64,000 bases of DNA, from contig CAJZHL010000019.1 in assembly GCA_916048055.1 (NCBI GenBank), positions 496,001 through 560,000 of the forward strand, given 5' to 3'. The notes below the pieces were generated by a model. It worked only from the letters and a program-made list of their open reading frames with translations, did not search any database and was not told the origin of the DNA. The DNA is from Pedinophyceae sp. YPF-701 (taxonomy: Eukaryota > Chlorophyta > Pedinophyceae). A program made the position numbers and the translations under genes. Below, in pieces: positions 1 to 12,200 of the stretch (position 1 is the first letter of the stretch; the number at the start of each line of letters is the position of its first letter).

Positions 1-394
1 GAACTCCTCGAGCTCGATCTGGCCCTTGGGGTGCTCCTCGTAGAAGGACAGCCCGTGGAGGTCCGGCGCCTGCGCAGCACGCACAGGAGCGGCGCCGGAG
101 CGGGTCGCGTGGGCGTCTGGGCGGGCGGGAACTCGTCCCCGCGCACGCCTGTCGCCGTTGCGCGGCGAGCGGGGCGGACGCGGCGCGTGGAGACGCCACC
201 GCGCGGCCGGTGCGCGCCGGGAGGTTGAAACCAGTGGACAGCTGGGGGCCGGGGCCAGTTCCGCGCCCGACAGGCGGAGCGGGGCGGCGCGTCCTCGCGG
301 AGGAGCGAGACGTGGATGGAAGGGCGCGGGTGGGCCTGCGTACCTGGGTCTTAGCCCTCTCGGCGGCCGGGAGGGCCGTGGAGAAGATTCCCAT
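1..394 (-). CDS. DNA primase large subunit-like, 5' part only
   Basis: Two exons of a gene that runs off the left edge. Exon 1 (394-344) starts with ATG and encodes 17 residues, ending at a CAG|GTACGC donor. After an intron (343-70) with a TGCGCAG acceptor, exon 2 (69-1) encodes 23 residues in frame. Its core, HGLSFYEEHPKG followed by IELEEF, resembles the conserved N-terminal strand and helix of eukaryotic PriL/PRIM2 (in human, LQFYLQPPS then ISLIEFE). The large subunit partners the catalytic primase and DNA polymerase alpha to make RNA primers in the nucleus. Only about 40 residues are visible, so the Fe-S domain cannot be checked. The call rests on one short motif and correct splicing. The gene is divergent from RPS7. 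Confidence 0.6.
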   Translation of the reverse strand, partial: MGIFSTALPAAERAKTQVRRPTRALPSTSRSSARTRRPAPPVGRGTGPGPQLSTGFNLPARTGRAVASPRAASAPLAAQRRQACAGTSSRPPRRPRDPLRRRSCACCAGAGPPRAVLLRGAPQGPDRARGV

Positions 395-1320
395 CGCTGG
401 CTGGGCGGGCAAGTCCGCACAGCCCGGCCGGTGCTCGAAGCGCTGTGGAGCGACGCTCGTGGGCTCGCTGCGGGGCCGAGGCGTCCGGAGAGCGCAGCAG
501 AGGCGGCTCGCGGGCCTCGCTCGGGCGTCGCGGGGGCGGTGCGAAGGTCACAGGCAGTAGAGCGCCTGGGCGCGTGCGGGAATGAGCGCGCTGGTCGCGA
601 AAGTGGCCGACCCGGCCGGCTGGTGCGGTGCGAAGGCGCGGCGGCGGCGCTGACGTGGCTCCGGTCTGTGCGAGCTCGGAGCTCCGGACGCTGGTGCTGC
701 AAGTCAGGTGGGCCGGGAACGCCGCAATGCGTAGCTGCCCTGGCAAGCGGTGCTATCGCTCCGATACGACAGCGGCTCTGCGTTACGGGGGCGGCAAGCG
801 CGCCCTTTAGGGGGCGGAGCGCGCCCACCCGTGAGGTATGAAGCCCTGACGAGAGAGACGGCGCGAAAACATGGCCGCTGCGGCCCGCGGCGCTCGGTCC
901 TTTCCCGGTGGCCCGTCACAGACGATTGCAGCGCAGGTGCGGCGACCCGCCCCGCGTGCCCCTGCCCCGCAGCGGCGTGGCGAGAGGCTGCGCAAGCTTC
1001 GCGTTCCGCCCTGTGCGCCCGCTGCGCGGTCGCTGCTGGTGCCAGCCGCCCTGTCGCCTCCATGCGACCACGTTCCGTCCGGGCCACGCCCTGCGGTCCC
1101 CTCGGTTGCCAGGCGGAGCGTCTCGGGCTGCAGGCTACGCTCTGCAGCGCCGTCCATCGGGCCGCTCGAGCCCTTCCCGGTGCTCGCAGCGGCCGCGGGG
1201 GCCGCTGCGGATATGAGCATCGGGCCGGGAGGCTCCAAACGCGCCCGTGCGCGTTCGCCCCCAATGTTTCGAGCGAAGTTGCAACTGGGCCGCTCCCCCG
1301 GCCCGCCTCTGCCCTGCAGG
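395..1320. promoter_or_regulatory. Divergent promoter region between primase-like gene and RPS7
   Basis: This 926-base gap separates two start codons pointing away from each other, so it must hold both promoters and both 5' untranslated regions. It is very G+C-rich. No TATA box or coding segment is convincing. The open frames here are shadows of the base composition and match no family I recognise. Confidence 0.5.
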
Positions 1321-2447
1321 ATGACGTTCACTGCGCGCAAGAAGATTTTGAAGGAGAATGGGGCGGAGCCGGACGAGTTCGAGGAGTCGGTGGCTCAGGT
1401 GCGGCTCGGCATCGGCTCGCCGCAATGCTGGGATGTCTGGCCGCGCCCTCCGCGGCCACCGTGGGCCGTCTCCGGGCGCGACCGCCCCGCCCCGGTCTCG
1501 AGCACCATTTCGTCATGCCCCTGATCCGTGGCGGTACCGTTTCACTCGCCACGAGACGGCCTCGGACGGGCTATTTACTTTGCCTGCGCCTGACGCGCGG
1601 CATGGGCCCGTTCCCGACGCAACGCACGGCTCGCTCTGACGTACACATTTCGTGTCGATCGGACATGGGCGCGAGCCACCTGTCGCGCACCCACGGCGGC
1701 GTGGACGGCGTTTTTCACTGCTTTGTTCCACCGCCACCCTCGCCACGCCCTCCAGACGCCCGCCCGGCCCAGAGCCCCGCCCTCCCGAGGTCCTCGCCGC
1801 TATCAGCGCCCCCCTCGTGCGCCCGCGCGCTGCTATCTCTGGACAGGGAGCCCCCCGGGCGGCACCAGAGCTGCCGCGGCACCCCACTGCGCCGGCCTGG
1901 ACGCCCACGGCCGCCCCGCGCCCCGCGCCCCCCCGCGCAGGCCCTCTTCGACCTCGAGGCGACCAACGCGGAGCTGAAGGCGGAGCTGCGCGACCTGTAC
2001 ATCACGGGCGCGAAGGAGATTGACGTGTCGGCCGCGCGCAAGGCCGTGCTGATCTACGTGCCGTACCGCCTCCTCAAGGCGTACCACAAGTTCCAGCCGC
2101 GCCTGATTCGGGAGCTGGAGAAGAAGTTCTCCGGCAAGGATGTCACCATCGTGGCCAACCGGCGGATCCTCCCCCGCCCCGCGGACGAGGTGCGGCACCG
2201 GCGGCCGCGGTCGCGCACCCTGACGGCGGTGCACGAGGCGGTGCTGGAGGACCTCGTCTTCCCGACGGAGATCGTGGGCAAGCGGATCCGGTACAGGCTC
2301 GACGGCTCGAAGCTCCTTAAGGTGTACCTCGACGCCAAGGACCGCAACACGACGGAGTACAAGCTGGAGACCTTCGCGGGCGTGTACAAGAAGCTGACGG
2401 GCAAGGAGGTGGCGTTCGAGTACCCGCAGGGCGGCGACACCGCGTAG
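1321..2447 (+). CDS. RPS7: 40S ribosomal protein S7 (eS7)
   Basis: Structural protein of the cytosolic small ribosomal subunit. Exon 1 (1321-1398) encodes 26 residues from ATG, including the family motif [16 protein letters not shown], and ends at a CAG|GTGCGG donor. The intron (1399-1940, 542 bases) closes with CGCGCAG. Exon 2 (1941-2447) gives 168 residues and a TAG stop. The joined protein is 194 residues, the same length as human RPS7. Diagnostic stretches are AAR/KAV with [38 protein letters not shown]-like [15 protein letters not shown] and [11 protein letters not shown] near the C-terminus. Phase 0 splicing preserves the frame exactly. The first intron of ribosomal protein genes is a common site for snoRNAs or enhancers, but none could be recognised here by eye. 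Confidence 0.97.
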
Positions 2448-4112
2448 AGCCATACTCGCGCTTGCTGCCCCCCCCGGGTGTCTGTGACCCCCACCGTGGA
2501 GCGTGGGGCTGGCCGCGAGCGCAGCCGGGAGCGCCGAGGGGCGCGCCTGCGGGGGAGTCGCTCGGTGTGCGTGCAGGCGGGGCCTGTTGGTGCTCCTGTG
2601 GACCTGTGGGACTGTGTCGCCGCGCCGTGGCCGCAGGCGTGGGTCGGACGGTGGCGCGCGTCTCGCGCGGGCCTGCGTGGCCCACCCGAGCTCCTCCGCG
2701 GACCCGCACGGACGACCGCGAGGTTCCCGTGGCGTGTGGCTGCGCCACCATGGTGTCCGCCAACCAGCTCGCGTGATGCTCGAGTCCTGCTGCGGCCGGG
2801 CACGGTCCGTGGCGCTGCACCGTGGCTGCGTGTGCGGAGCACCTGGGCCGTGGTTGTCACGCGGAGGCAGCGATGAGGACACTAGAAGAAAAATACTGTA
2901 CTGGAAGTCAACACATGGGGGGGGTAGTCATTGATGCGCCCGTCCAAGGTGAGCGGAGCCGACGCGCTCTGCGTTCTGCTGTTTCGCTGCCTATGAGCCT
3001 GACGCGCATCGCACCATGACATAGTTCTTTGCTGACCTACGAGCACCCTCACCGCGAGGATGCCGGAACGACCGAAATGGTACGGCAGGCGAGACTCACA
3101 CAGCAGACAGGGTAGACAATGTAATCAGTCATGCATGTCGTACACACACCTGCACGACGGTGAGACAATGACCAGGACGTGCGTGACGCTCAATCTGTTC
3201 ACAAAGGCAGTCTGCACGAGGCAGGCTGCGGGACGGCAAGCGTCGGGCCGCGTAGGGGGCAGTGAGGGCCGCAAAAGAGTTGTGCTCGTGATGCGGTGTC
3301 CGAGGGCGGAGGTGTTTCGGCCGCTCTGGACAGGTCTCTTGTCAGCGGCGGTGTCTTGATGAGCAAGAAGTGGCACGGGTCTCGGTGGGCCTGTGCCGTT
3401 AAAGAGTTTTGCGAAACCGCGTACTCCGCGCGGCCGGCCCCGGCGGACGCGGGCAGGCGACCGGCAGCTTCGAGCCAGGCCGCCGCCCTGCGACTGCACC
3501 GGAGCGATGGCCTGCTGCCCACGGTCGAGGCGCGCCCTCGCGGTGGGAGGGCGTCGGGCCCTCGGCCCTGGACGGCGTGGCGGAGAGGGTGTGCGGCGAG
3601 GGGCGAACGGCTGGTGTCGGCCAGCCTGAGCTTCTTGGGTGATGGTGGCGCGGGGCAGGGAGTGGGGGAGGGCGGGACTGCGGGGGGGGCGCGGGGAGGA
3701 GGGAGTCAAGCGGGGAGTGCGACGAGCACAGGGGTCTGCATCCCGTGGCCAGTTGCGGCCAAAGGCTGCGCCCTGAGTGCTGAATGCAAGTGGGGGCAGG
3801 CGTTGCCGAGCGTTTCCGTTGCCTTCGTGCCGAGGGGCCGGGCATGCAGGTGCGCCGGCCCGCGTTCGGGCGTCCAGGGGGCGGCGGTGCCGCGTTGGAA
3901 CCAAGACGAGACGTGATTTAATTACTAGGGACGGGATGGGCCGGGAGGGGGGGGGTTGGGGTGGGGGGGGGTTCCGTGGTAGGGGCCATCTTGCGTGGCG
4001 TGCAGTACCCGTGGGCGGGGCTCTGAGGCCCGACGGCTGCCCAGCGTCGGGCCTCAGCTTCCCCCCGGGGGCGGGGAGCCGCTGCGTGGCGGGCCGGAGT
4101 CCCGGCACCCGC
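2448..4112. other. Convergent intergenic region after RPS7 and bZIP
   Basis: Tail-to-tail spacer holding the two 3' ends. A TGTAA element, the polyadenylation signal commonly used by chlorophytes, occurs at 3120-3124 in RPS7 orientation, about 670 bases after the stop, so it would imply a long 3' UTR. A run of G tracts lies at about 3948-3975. No coding segment is supported; open frames on both strands lack recognisable motifs. Confidence 0.4.
4023..4057. other. Perfect 13-bp hairpin in bZIP 3' flank
   Basis: CTGAGGCCCGACG at 4023-4035 is followed by a 9-base spacer and its exact reverse complement at 4045-4057. The hairpin lies 56 bases past the bZIP stop codon in transcription direction, so it probably sits in the 3' UTR. 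It could stabilise the mRNA end or mark termination. The role is inference; the inverted repeat is seen directly. Confidence 0.6.
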
Positions 4113-5404
4113 TCACAGCACCAGCTCCTGCCAGCAGTGGAAGTCCCGCGACAGGTCGGCCATGACCTCCTCGGAGAAGTCCGTCGGGAGGTCCGTCGGC
4201 AGCGCGGCGACGGGCAGCGCGGGGGGCTCCTCGACGGGGGCAACAAACTCCTGCGGCAGCGGCGGCGGCGGCGGCTGCTGGTGCTGCTGGGCGCACAGGT
4301 GGCCCGGGTCCAGCCGCGCGGTGTCCGAGCCCACGGACTGCCCCGCGGACCCGCACGGCGTCGGGTACGGCGCGCCGAGGGGCTGCGAGACGCCCTGCAT
4401 GGTGTTGTTGCAGCGGGCGTCGGGCCCCGCCCAGCTGCCCATCGCGTCGCCGGGCGCCGGGGCGCTCGCGAACGCGTTCTGGATCTGCGCGACGACGCGC
4501 CGCAGCCCCGCCACCTCCTGCCGGAGCTCGGAGATCTCCATGTCGCGCTCGACGACGGCGCGGCGCAGCCCCGCGGCCTCCTCCTGCGCGGTCTGCACCT
4601 GCGCCTGGAGCTGCGACACCTGGTGCTTCTTGCGCTCGCGGCTGATGGCCGCCGTGAGCCGGTTCTTCATCAGGCGCTTCTGCCGGCGCCGCTCGGCGGG
4701 GTCCTCAATCTCCTCCAGCAGCATCTCCTCCGACCGGTGGCGGCGCTTGTACTTCATCAGCATCGACTTCTCGTCGCACGGGGCGGCCTTGACCGACGGC
4801 TTGGCCTCTGCGGGGCGGGGCGCGCGCGCGGCGGGGGTGGGTTGGCGACGTGCGCGTGCAGAGATGGGGGGCGACGTGCGGGGCGGTCGTGGGGGCGTGC
4901 CTGCGTCGAGGGGCTCGTCCGCGGCCGGCAGGACCAGGGGCTCGGGGGGCAGGGTGGCCTGCGGCACCTGCGCGCGACGGCGGGCCAAAGCGAGGCGGGT
5001 GAGCTGGTCGTCCCGGGAAGCGCGCACTGGCGGGCGCGGGCGCACGCGAGCCGGGCGATTCCAGACTCTCCGGTGCAGCGAGATCCGAAGGATGCACCCT
5101 CGGGGCCAAGATGCCCTCGGGTGCGACCGCAGTTGCTCGTCGCCGGCCTCTGGGGGGGCGCCGCTGCCACAGCGACGCAACGGCGGAGGAGAGCGCGCCG
5201 GTCGATGGACGAGCTTACCTGGATGCGGGGCGTCGTGTCCTGGGAGGGGTTGACGTTCAGGGACGACGGCGGAGTGACCTCCTGAGGAGGGAAGGACGGG
5301 GGGGCGGGCGGCTGCTCCGTGGGGGCGCCCTGCTGGAACATGGCCTGCACCATGCTCTTCTTCTTCTGGTAGGCCGCGATGGCGGCGTGCGGGGGGCGGC
5401 ACAT
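4113..5404 (-). CDS. bZIP transcription factor
   Basis: Nuclear DNA-binding protein, about 315 residues in a three-exon model. Exon 1 (5404-5219) starts at ATG and ends CAG|GTAAGC. Exon 2 (4967-4901) ends at a GC donor (GCAG|GCACGC). Exon 3 (4807-4113) carries the bZIP domain. The basic region has the defining N-x7-R spacing in NRLTAAISR, after DPAERRRQKRLMK. Heptad leucines follow in the zipper, for example QLQAQV, LRRAVV, ELRQEV and LRRVV. The C-terminus is rich in Q and P (HQQPPPPPLPQEF) and ends in an acidic, possibly activating segment. The GC-AG intron between exons 2 and 3 has no stop codon and could be retained. A possible acceptor (CCAGCAG) just before the start leaves room for an upstream exon. 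Confidence 0.85.
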
Positions 5405-7037
5405 CTTGGCCTGCTGGGTCGCGTGCCGGCAATTACGATATGGCGGTCGTCAGCCTGCAGTGCGGCGCAGGGGACGCGGACCGATGGTTTGCCGCGGCGT
5501 TTGTGCGCAAGATGTACGTTTGTGGCCGAATACGCGGCCGGGAAGTCGTTCAGGGCCCCGGAGGCGCGAACGTGCGTGTCAGTTGCTGCGAAGCGAGTGG
5601 ACCCGGGCATTCCGCGCCGGGCGGGGCTGGCCGCGCCAGCGAGGCGCCGCGGGAGCCAGAAACCTCCAGTCAGTCGAACGTCGCGGTCGAGGAAAGCGGC
5701 CCACGGCCGGCGCGTCCGAGTCCCGGCCTCGGTCTCGGGGCCCACCCGTGCGGCAGCAGCGTGGCCGCCGGTGACGGCCGCCGACGCGCTTCGCGCATCG
5801 ATGGACATTGACTGCCGCGACCGCGGGGTTCGGCGAAGGCGGAACCCGTCGCGGGGCGGAACGGAATCCCGACCCAAAAAGCATGGCCTGGCGGTGGGCC
5901 AGGGCGCGCTCGTCGGGCGCGCAGGGCGCGGCGCTGCGCGCAAACAGGGATGGGCACTTGCCTGGGGTTCGGCGCGCGTCGAAATGGAAGGCTGTTCGGA
6001 ACGCAAAGCGTCGAAACGGCGAGCGTCGCTCGGTGGCGCTCTCGGCGGCTGCCGTGCGTGGTCTCGTCGATCAGACTCGGGGCTTGTCGATCAGAGAAGA
6101 ACGAATGTGCGTCGGCCGCGCGGGCGCGGCGCCTCAGCGCGCGGTGACCAGGCCGTGACGGTAGTGGGGGGTCAATCCAGAGCCAGACCTGGAGCATTTG
6201 AAGCCGCTTGGAGGGAATCTGGCCCTTGGCAGGCCCGTACGCCGCCGCGCGAGGTCGCCGTGCCCGCTCCACGCACCGCAAGCGTCGCTGGGGGCCCGCC
6301 CGAAGGCCTCCGTGCCCGTACGAGCCGCCTCTCGTTCTGTACACGGTGTCCAGGCCCCGTCTCCCTCGAACGCGCGCGCGTGAGTGCCAAGCTCGTCCTC
6401 CTCGCCGCGTGCGGACCCTCACGTAGAAAAAACGTCGAACGGTGGTGCCAACATTCGGAATGATCGCGTCGCGGGGCGGCGCGGCGACACGCGAGGTGAC
6501 CCACGAGATGCCCCGTCTTCGTCGTCTGCGGCGATCCACGCGCGGCTGCGGTCGCGTATAACCGTCTGTGAGAACGGGGGCCGGCGCGCGACGCCGCTTT
6601 GTCGACGTCGCACCCGCTGCGTGGAGCAGTTTCGCGGCCTCGGGGTGGTTCCCAGCGCTGTGTTGAAGACCGCCCCACGGCCCGTCAGCCGCCCGACACC
6701 CGTCGATGAGCCGCCGCGGCGCGTCGAATGATCACTTCTGGTCGCCAGCGGCGGCTGCCAGCCTGACGCGGTGCCGACGGGCGCTCCTCGACTCGGCGCG
6801 TGCTGCCCTCTGCCTAGCTGTCCCAGCGCGCACGGAATGGCGCCTGGAACGCCGCTCCGCGAGCGCTGCGTGAACACTTCCACACCAGGAGCCCAGCGCG
6901 CCCAACCGGACGTCGCGCCGTGTCGCGGAGACGCGCTCGTCGGCAGTGCACGTGCAGCATGTGAGGTGCGCCCCCGGCGCCGCAGCCTGTCGCCCTTTCG
7001 ATCACCCCGCAACGCTCCACGCACTATCGCTGACTGT
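5405..7037. promoter_or_regulatory. Divergent spacer between bZIP and GCNA-like genes
   Basis: This 1.6-kb gap lies between start codons facing away from each other, so both promoters are expected here. Open frames of 100-300 codons occur on both strands but show no domain, and their composition follows the local G+C. An extra 5' exon of the bZIP gene cannot be excluded. Confidence 0.4.
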
Positions 7038-9215
7038 ATGAGCTCACCCGCGCAGTCGGACTCGGTCGGAATTCCGCAGGACGGGCGGCCGGGGGCGTGC
7101 ACTGCCCGGGGAGAGGAGGAGCTCACTGCGCGTGAGGTCCTCGCGCGAATCAGGTCCAGGGTGCACCACGACGGAGACTCGGAGACGGACGACTCGTTCG
7201 TCGTCGGTGAGCGCCGCTCGCCCCCCGGCGCGGCGCCTGGAGCCCCCCAACGTGCCTGTTGTTGCCCGCACCCTTCCGCCGCGCACACCGGTCTTCTGGT
7301 GCGGTCGCGCGATGCTGCGTGCATCACTGCGAGTTGTCCTGGGAATGTCCATGCGTTCGGACGCGTTCGCGGGCACCACCGTCGGCGAGTGCGGTGGAAC
7401 GCAGCGCGGGAGGGCAGCCGCGTCCAGCGGGCGCGCTGGCGCTGTCGGGGACCTTTGCCTGGTCCACGCAGCTCAAATCTGAATCACTTACTCTTTTCTG
7501 GGTCAAAAAACGTGCGATGTCTCCGCATTCAGCGCACACGTCGCGTGCATTCTGAGGAAACATCCCCTGCCCTCCGTGGCGCGCAGACGACGACGCGCCG
7601 CTCTCGAGCGACGACAGCTGCGACGACCTGGCATCTGAGAGCTCCGAGGACTGGTCGAGCGGCTCGTCCGACGGCGAGACCCCCCCTGCGGACGCCCGTA
7701 CCAGGCGGACGCACACGCTGCGCCCCCGCACCAAACGCGGCGCCACCGTCGCCGCGGCGGGGCAGGCCGAGGCGCTACGTGCGATCCGCGAGGCCGCCCT
7801 GAGGCGCGCGGAACGCCGACAGCGCCTCGAGCACGCCTCGCCAGACCGCCTCCAGCCTCCGCCGCACGACAGCCAGACCTGCGCAGCGAGCCTGGCCGCG
7901 TCGGTCGCGGACCTGCGCATCGCACGAACGGAGCGCGAGCCGAACAGTCCCTGCTCCGAGGCCCGCGGAGCGAGCGACGGCTCGCACCCCGGCGCGGCCC
8001 CCACCGACAGCAGCAACGCAAACTCGGCGGGGCTGTTCGAACCGGACACGCCAGAATCGAGCGCATCCGACGACAGCGTCGAGATCGTCTCGGTGGTCCG
8101 CGCGGCCCCCGACGGCGCCCGCTCCCCGGCACCACCGAACGGCGCGGCCGGCCACGGCAGGCGGTCGCCGTCCACAGGCGGCAGCGCCGGGGCCCCGAGC
8201 CGCGCGTCCCCGCCGCCGGGCAGCGATGACGCTTCGAGCGACGGTGCGTGCAGGTTCGATATCACGCCGCAGTCGTCGTCGCGCGGTCTCGGGCGGCTCG
8301 AGAAGACCGACGCGCGCGGGGAGCTGTCCGGGCGCGCGTTCGCGCGTGCGCGCGAGGAGCTGGCGCGCGAGCTGTACGCGGAGATGAATCGGAACGTGTT
8401 TGGGGGTGCGCTGCCGCCAGACCTCGACATCAAGTGGACGCCGTACCTCAGAAGCACCGCGGGCACGACGCACTACAAGCGCACGCAGGTGAGCGCCGCG
8501 CCGCATGTCCCTGGGCTCTGCGCGCTCCCGCCAAGCCAAGCCTGCTGCCCGGCGGTGCAACATGGCGGGCTCTCGCACCTCGTTCGGGTTCGCGCAGCGT
8601 GTGGGCGAGGCGCCCGTGTACCACGCGCGGATCGAGCTGGCGACCAAGGTGCTGGACACGGCCGCGAAGCTGCGCCGGACGCTGTGCCACGAGATGTGCC
8701 ACGTGGCGGCCTGGCTGATCGACCACGTGGCGAAGCCTCCGCACGGCGCGCACTTCAAGCGGTGGGCGCGGTGTGCGATGGAGCGGTACCCGGACCTGGA
8801 CGTCAGCACGTGCCACAACTACGACATTCACTACGCGCACCGATGGCAGTGCGGGGCGTGCCGGCGCGAGTACGGCCGGCACTCGCGCTCGATCGACCCG
8901 AACAAGCACCGCTGCGGCGGCGGGTGCGGCGGCCAGCTGACCTACCTGGGCAGGAGCAACCCCGACGGCACGCCGTGCAAAGCACGCACACCTTCGGCAT
9001 ACAACGCGTTCGTCAAGGACAACATGGCAGTGGTCAGGAGCGAGCTCGGGGCCGGTACGCCGTCGCGCGAGATCATGAAGGAGCTGTCGCAGCGGTACCG
9101 CGCATCGAAGGCGCAGCTGAACGAGGGCGACAGCGCGCGGCGAGCGGCCCAGGGCGACGCGCCGCCGACCGCCGACGAGCTCGAGGGCGCGATGCGCCGC
9201 CTGGATCTACTGTGA
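7038..9215 (+). CDS. GCNA: GCNA/SprT-like metalloprotease
   Basis: Predicted nuclear protease for DNA-protein crosslinks, 562 residues from three exons: 7038-7206, 7587-8488 and 8598-9215. All junctions are GT-AG and phases agree. Residues about 40-250 form an acidic, Ser/Asp-rich disordered region (for example PLSSDDSCDDLASESSEDW). The SprT domain follows: LARELYAEMNRNVFGG, then the zinc-protease motif HEMCH in LRRTLCHEMCHVAAW. A zinc ribbon has paired cysteines (CGAC and CGGGCGG). The C-terminal segment SAYNAFVKDNMAVV resembles the HMG box of GCNA. Disordered region, SprT, zinc ribbon and HMG box in this order is the GCNA (ACRC) layout rather than Spartan, which ends in PIP/UBZ motifs. The stop lies 71 bases from the polyketide synthase stop on the other strand. 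Confidence 0.88.
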
Positions 9216-9286
9216 GCGAGTGCGGCTCGTCGGGGCATTCACAGCATGTTCATCTAGGAGCCCGTGTGAGCTCTCTCCCTCGCCGC

Positions 9287-12200
9287 CTACAGATCGGGAC
9301 TGTGCGGCTGCTGCGCGGTCGGCTCCATCGACTGGAAGTTCCCGTCCGTCAGATACGCGAGCACGGCCTCCTCGATGACCGCCGACGTCGTCCTCAGCTT
9401 CTCCGCGTTGCGGCACGACTCCCCGTGCGACCACGGCATCCGACGGTACCGCACCTGGCCCTTGCACCGGTCTCTGATGTCGCACAGAATCCCCGCTGCC
9501 TCCGGGCCCGCGCACCTCGGGTACAGCGCCGCGACGGAGCCCCGGAAGACGAAGCCGCTTACGCGCGGCAGCGTCGGCGGACCGTCCAGCGGCAGCTTCT
9601 CCGCGTCGCGGCCTCGCATCAGCATGCCCTGTACGTGCTGGTCCCAGGCCTCGGCCGCGCTCGTCGCACGTCCCGTCGGCCCGTCCGTGCGCTTGAAGGT
9701 CGCCGGGCGCAGCTTGACCAGGAAATCGAGCACCGCGTCCACGTCCCTGCCGCGCATGCTCCGCTGGAAGTCCGCGAAGCGCATCTTGAGCGCCCCGAGA
9801 GAGGTGAGCGACTCGTACAAGGTGTGCAGCTCCAGGTCCGTCCCGGAGCTCGCCTTGGGTCCAGAGGGCGCGCCGTCCGCCAGGACCAGCGTCACGGCGC
9901 TCGTCAGCTCCTCGAGCTTGCACGCGACGGCGTACGCGAGCTGGCAGCCTCCTGGCCCGACGCCTGCCAGCGCGAACGGTCCGGACGGCTGCTTGGAGAG
10001 CATGGCAGCACTCGTCTCTTCAACGAGGGCCGCGAAGGACGCGAAGTCCTTCGGGTCGGCGGGCGACACGGTGTACGTCGGAATCGGGATCCTGCTCGCG
10101 ACCTTGCACGCCGCGTCGTAGTCCAGGCGCGGGTCGCCCATCGTGAACAGCCACAGAGGCATCCGCGCAAGCGGCGCGATCTGACTCTCCTCGACGGCGG
10201 TGACGGTGTAGCGCTCCGCGCACAGCACGTTCGGCGCGATCATCAGCCTTCCGTTCCTGAAGCACCGCGGTGCCGGACCCTGTGAACACGGGGAACAGAG
10301 AGATTCACGGCCTTGTTGGTACGCAGGTACGTCACGCGGAAACAGCCACTCGTTCTGAGATGCGCATGAGGTGATATCGCAGTGTCCGGCGTCTCTCACC
10401 CGCATCGCGATCGCCCTGCGAGCCCCCGAGCCAGGCTGCTGCCGGGCGGGGGGCGCAATCGCCTTCCGCACAGGCGGCTTGGCCTCAGAGTCGGAGAGCT
10501 GCTCCAGCGAGCAGTTGATGTCGAGCCAGCAGCTCCACCTCCGAGCTGGACCCGTGGGAACGTCGTCCTCCGTCCGTCTGGGGTCAGAAGCCGACGCTTC
10601 GGCCAGGCGCGATGTGCGCAGGGCGGCAGCGACCACGTCGTCGTGACGCTGCGCCTTGGTGATCGCGCACACCCCCGCGCTGACCGGGCGCAGGTGGACA
10701 GGCAGGACCAGCGTCGCGATCTTCGAGAACATTCCGCAGGCCCATCCGCCCAGGAAGTCGCGCATGGTCCTTTCGTAGTCGCAGTGCATCAACACGACCT
10801 GGCCGTAGAAGAGCGACTGCGGGTGGTGCGACTCCGTGAGCGCGCGGATATACGACAGCCGCTTCAGCAGCGACAGCATCTGTTCCCTGCAGAGCGCGGT
10901 GCGGTGGGCGGGATCGCAAGTTTGGTGTTAAAACGACCCCAAGGATGTGCAGGCAACACTGCGGCCCAATCAGCGAGCGACTCACCAGATCCTGGCCTTG
11001 CGGCGCCGTGGGAACCTCTGGCGGAGCCATTCGCCGAACTGCGTGAACTTCGACATCCGCGACAGCTCCAGCAGAGCCCCGTGGACGTTCAAGTCCGCGT
11101 TCGGGTCCTCGGCCCACTCGAATATCATGCGGATCAGCATCATGCGCACGAGCTGCGTCTCCTCGGAGCTCTCGGAGCCGCTCGTGCGCTGCGACCGGTC
11201 GATCGCCGACACAATCGCGGACGTCCAGGAGTCCTGCACAGTCCCCTCGGGACACATGTCGATCAGCCTGTCGACCTGCTCGCGCCCCGTGGCCGTGCGC
11301 GCCCCGCTGGCGTCGAGGTACTCTTCGTCCGTGAGTCCCAGGCCCGCCTGCCGGACCACCGGGTAGCACACGTACCACGGGTGCACCATGAGGTCGGCCA
11401 CCTCGCGCTGCACGCTGTCCTCGTACAGCGTCAGCATCTGTACGTCCGTGCCTGTGTCTTGCAGCGTGCATGCGATCTGCGCAGGAGGATCGGAATCGAC
11501 GGCATGTTGGCACTACGGGATGCAATACATTGCGTTCAATACATGCAGTGGAGCGCGTCGTGATCGAACAGGCCGGCATGCTCCGCACCTCGTACGCCAC
11601 CACGCCGCCCTGCCCGATGCCGGCCATGATGCAGGGCCCCTCGTGCACGCTGCGGATGGCCGACGCGTAGATCTGCGCCAGCAACGCCACCGAGTCCACG
11701 TGGCGGTCCAACTCGTCCACGCTGGGCAGAAGTAGGCCGTACATCCGGTGCCGCGTGTGATCCGCCAGGTCGAGCACCTGGGCCACGTCGCCGAGGATGC
11801 AGTGCACGACAAAAATAGGCACATGGGTCTCCGTGACCGGCTGCTGGTTGAGCGCCCGCACCGTAGGCGCACAGAGCACCTCGAGGCCGAACAGGTCCGC
11901 AGCTGCCTCGCCAATCTGCCCCTGCAGCCCGCCGGCCGCGTGCCCGGCCATGAACTTCCGGGCGCGCTCGATGGCCTCCTCGCCAACCCCCATCTGGCGC
12001 AGGTGAGCAGTGAGCTCGTCCGAGGGCCCGAAGCTGGCGGCGCCGTGCTGCGCCGCGTGGCTCTGCGGCAGCAGCGTCTCCTGCCAGCCGAACGCGGCCA
12101 GGCGCGCCTTGAGGTGGTTGACGATGATGGCCATGTCGGCGTCTGGCTGCCGCAGCAACGCGAAGTGGTCGCCCGGCACGTCGACCACCTCGACCGAGGT

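Noticed and set aside
704-1264. Minus-strand frame upstream of RPS7 as a separate gene
   Set aside because: It has no recognisable domain and lies in the divergent promoter; composition alone explains the open frame.
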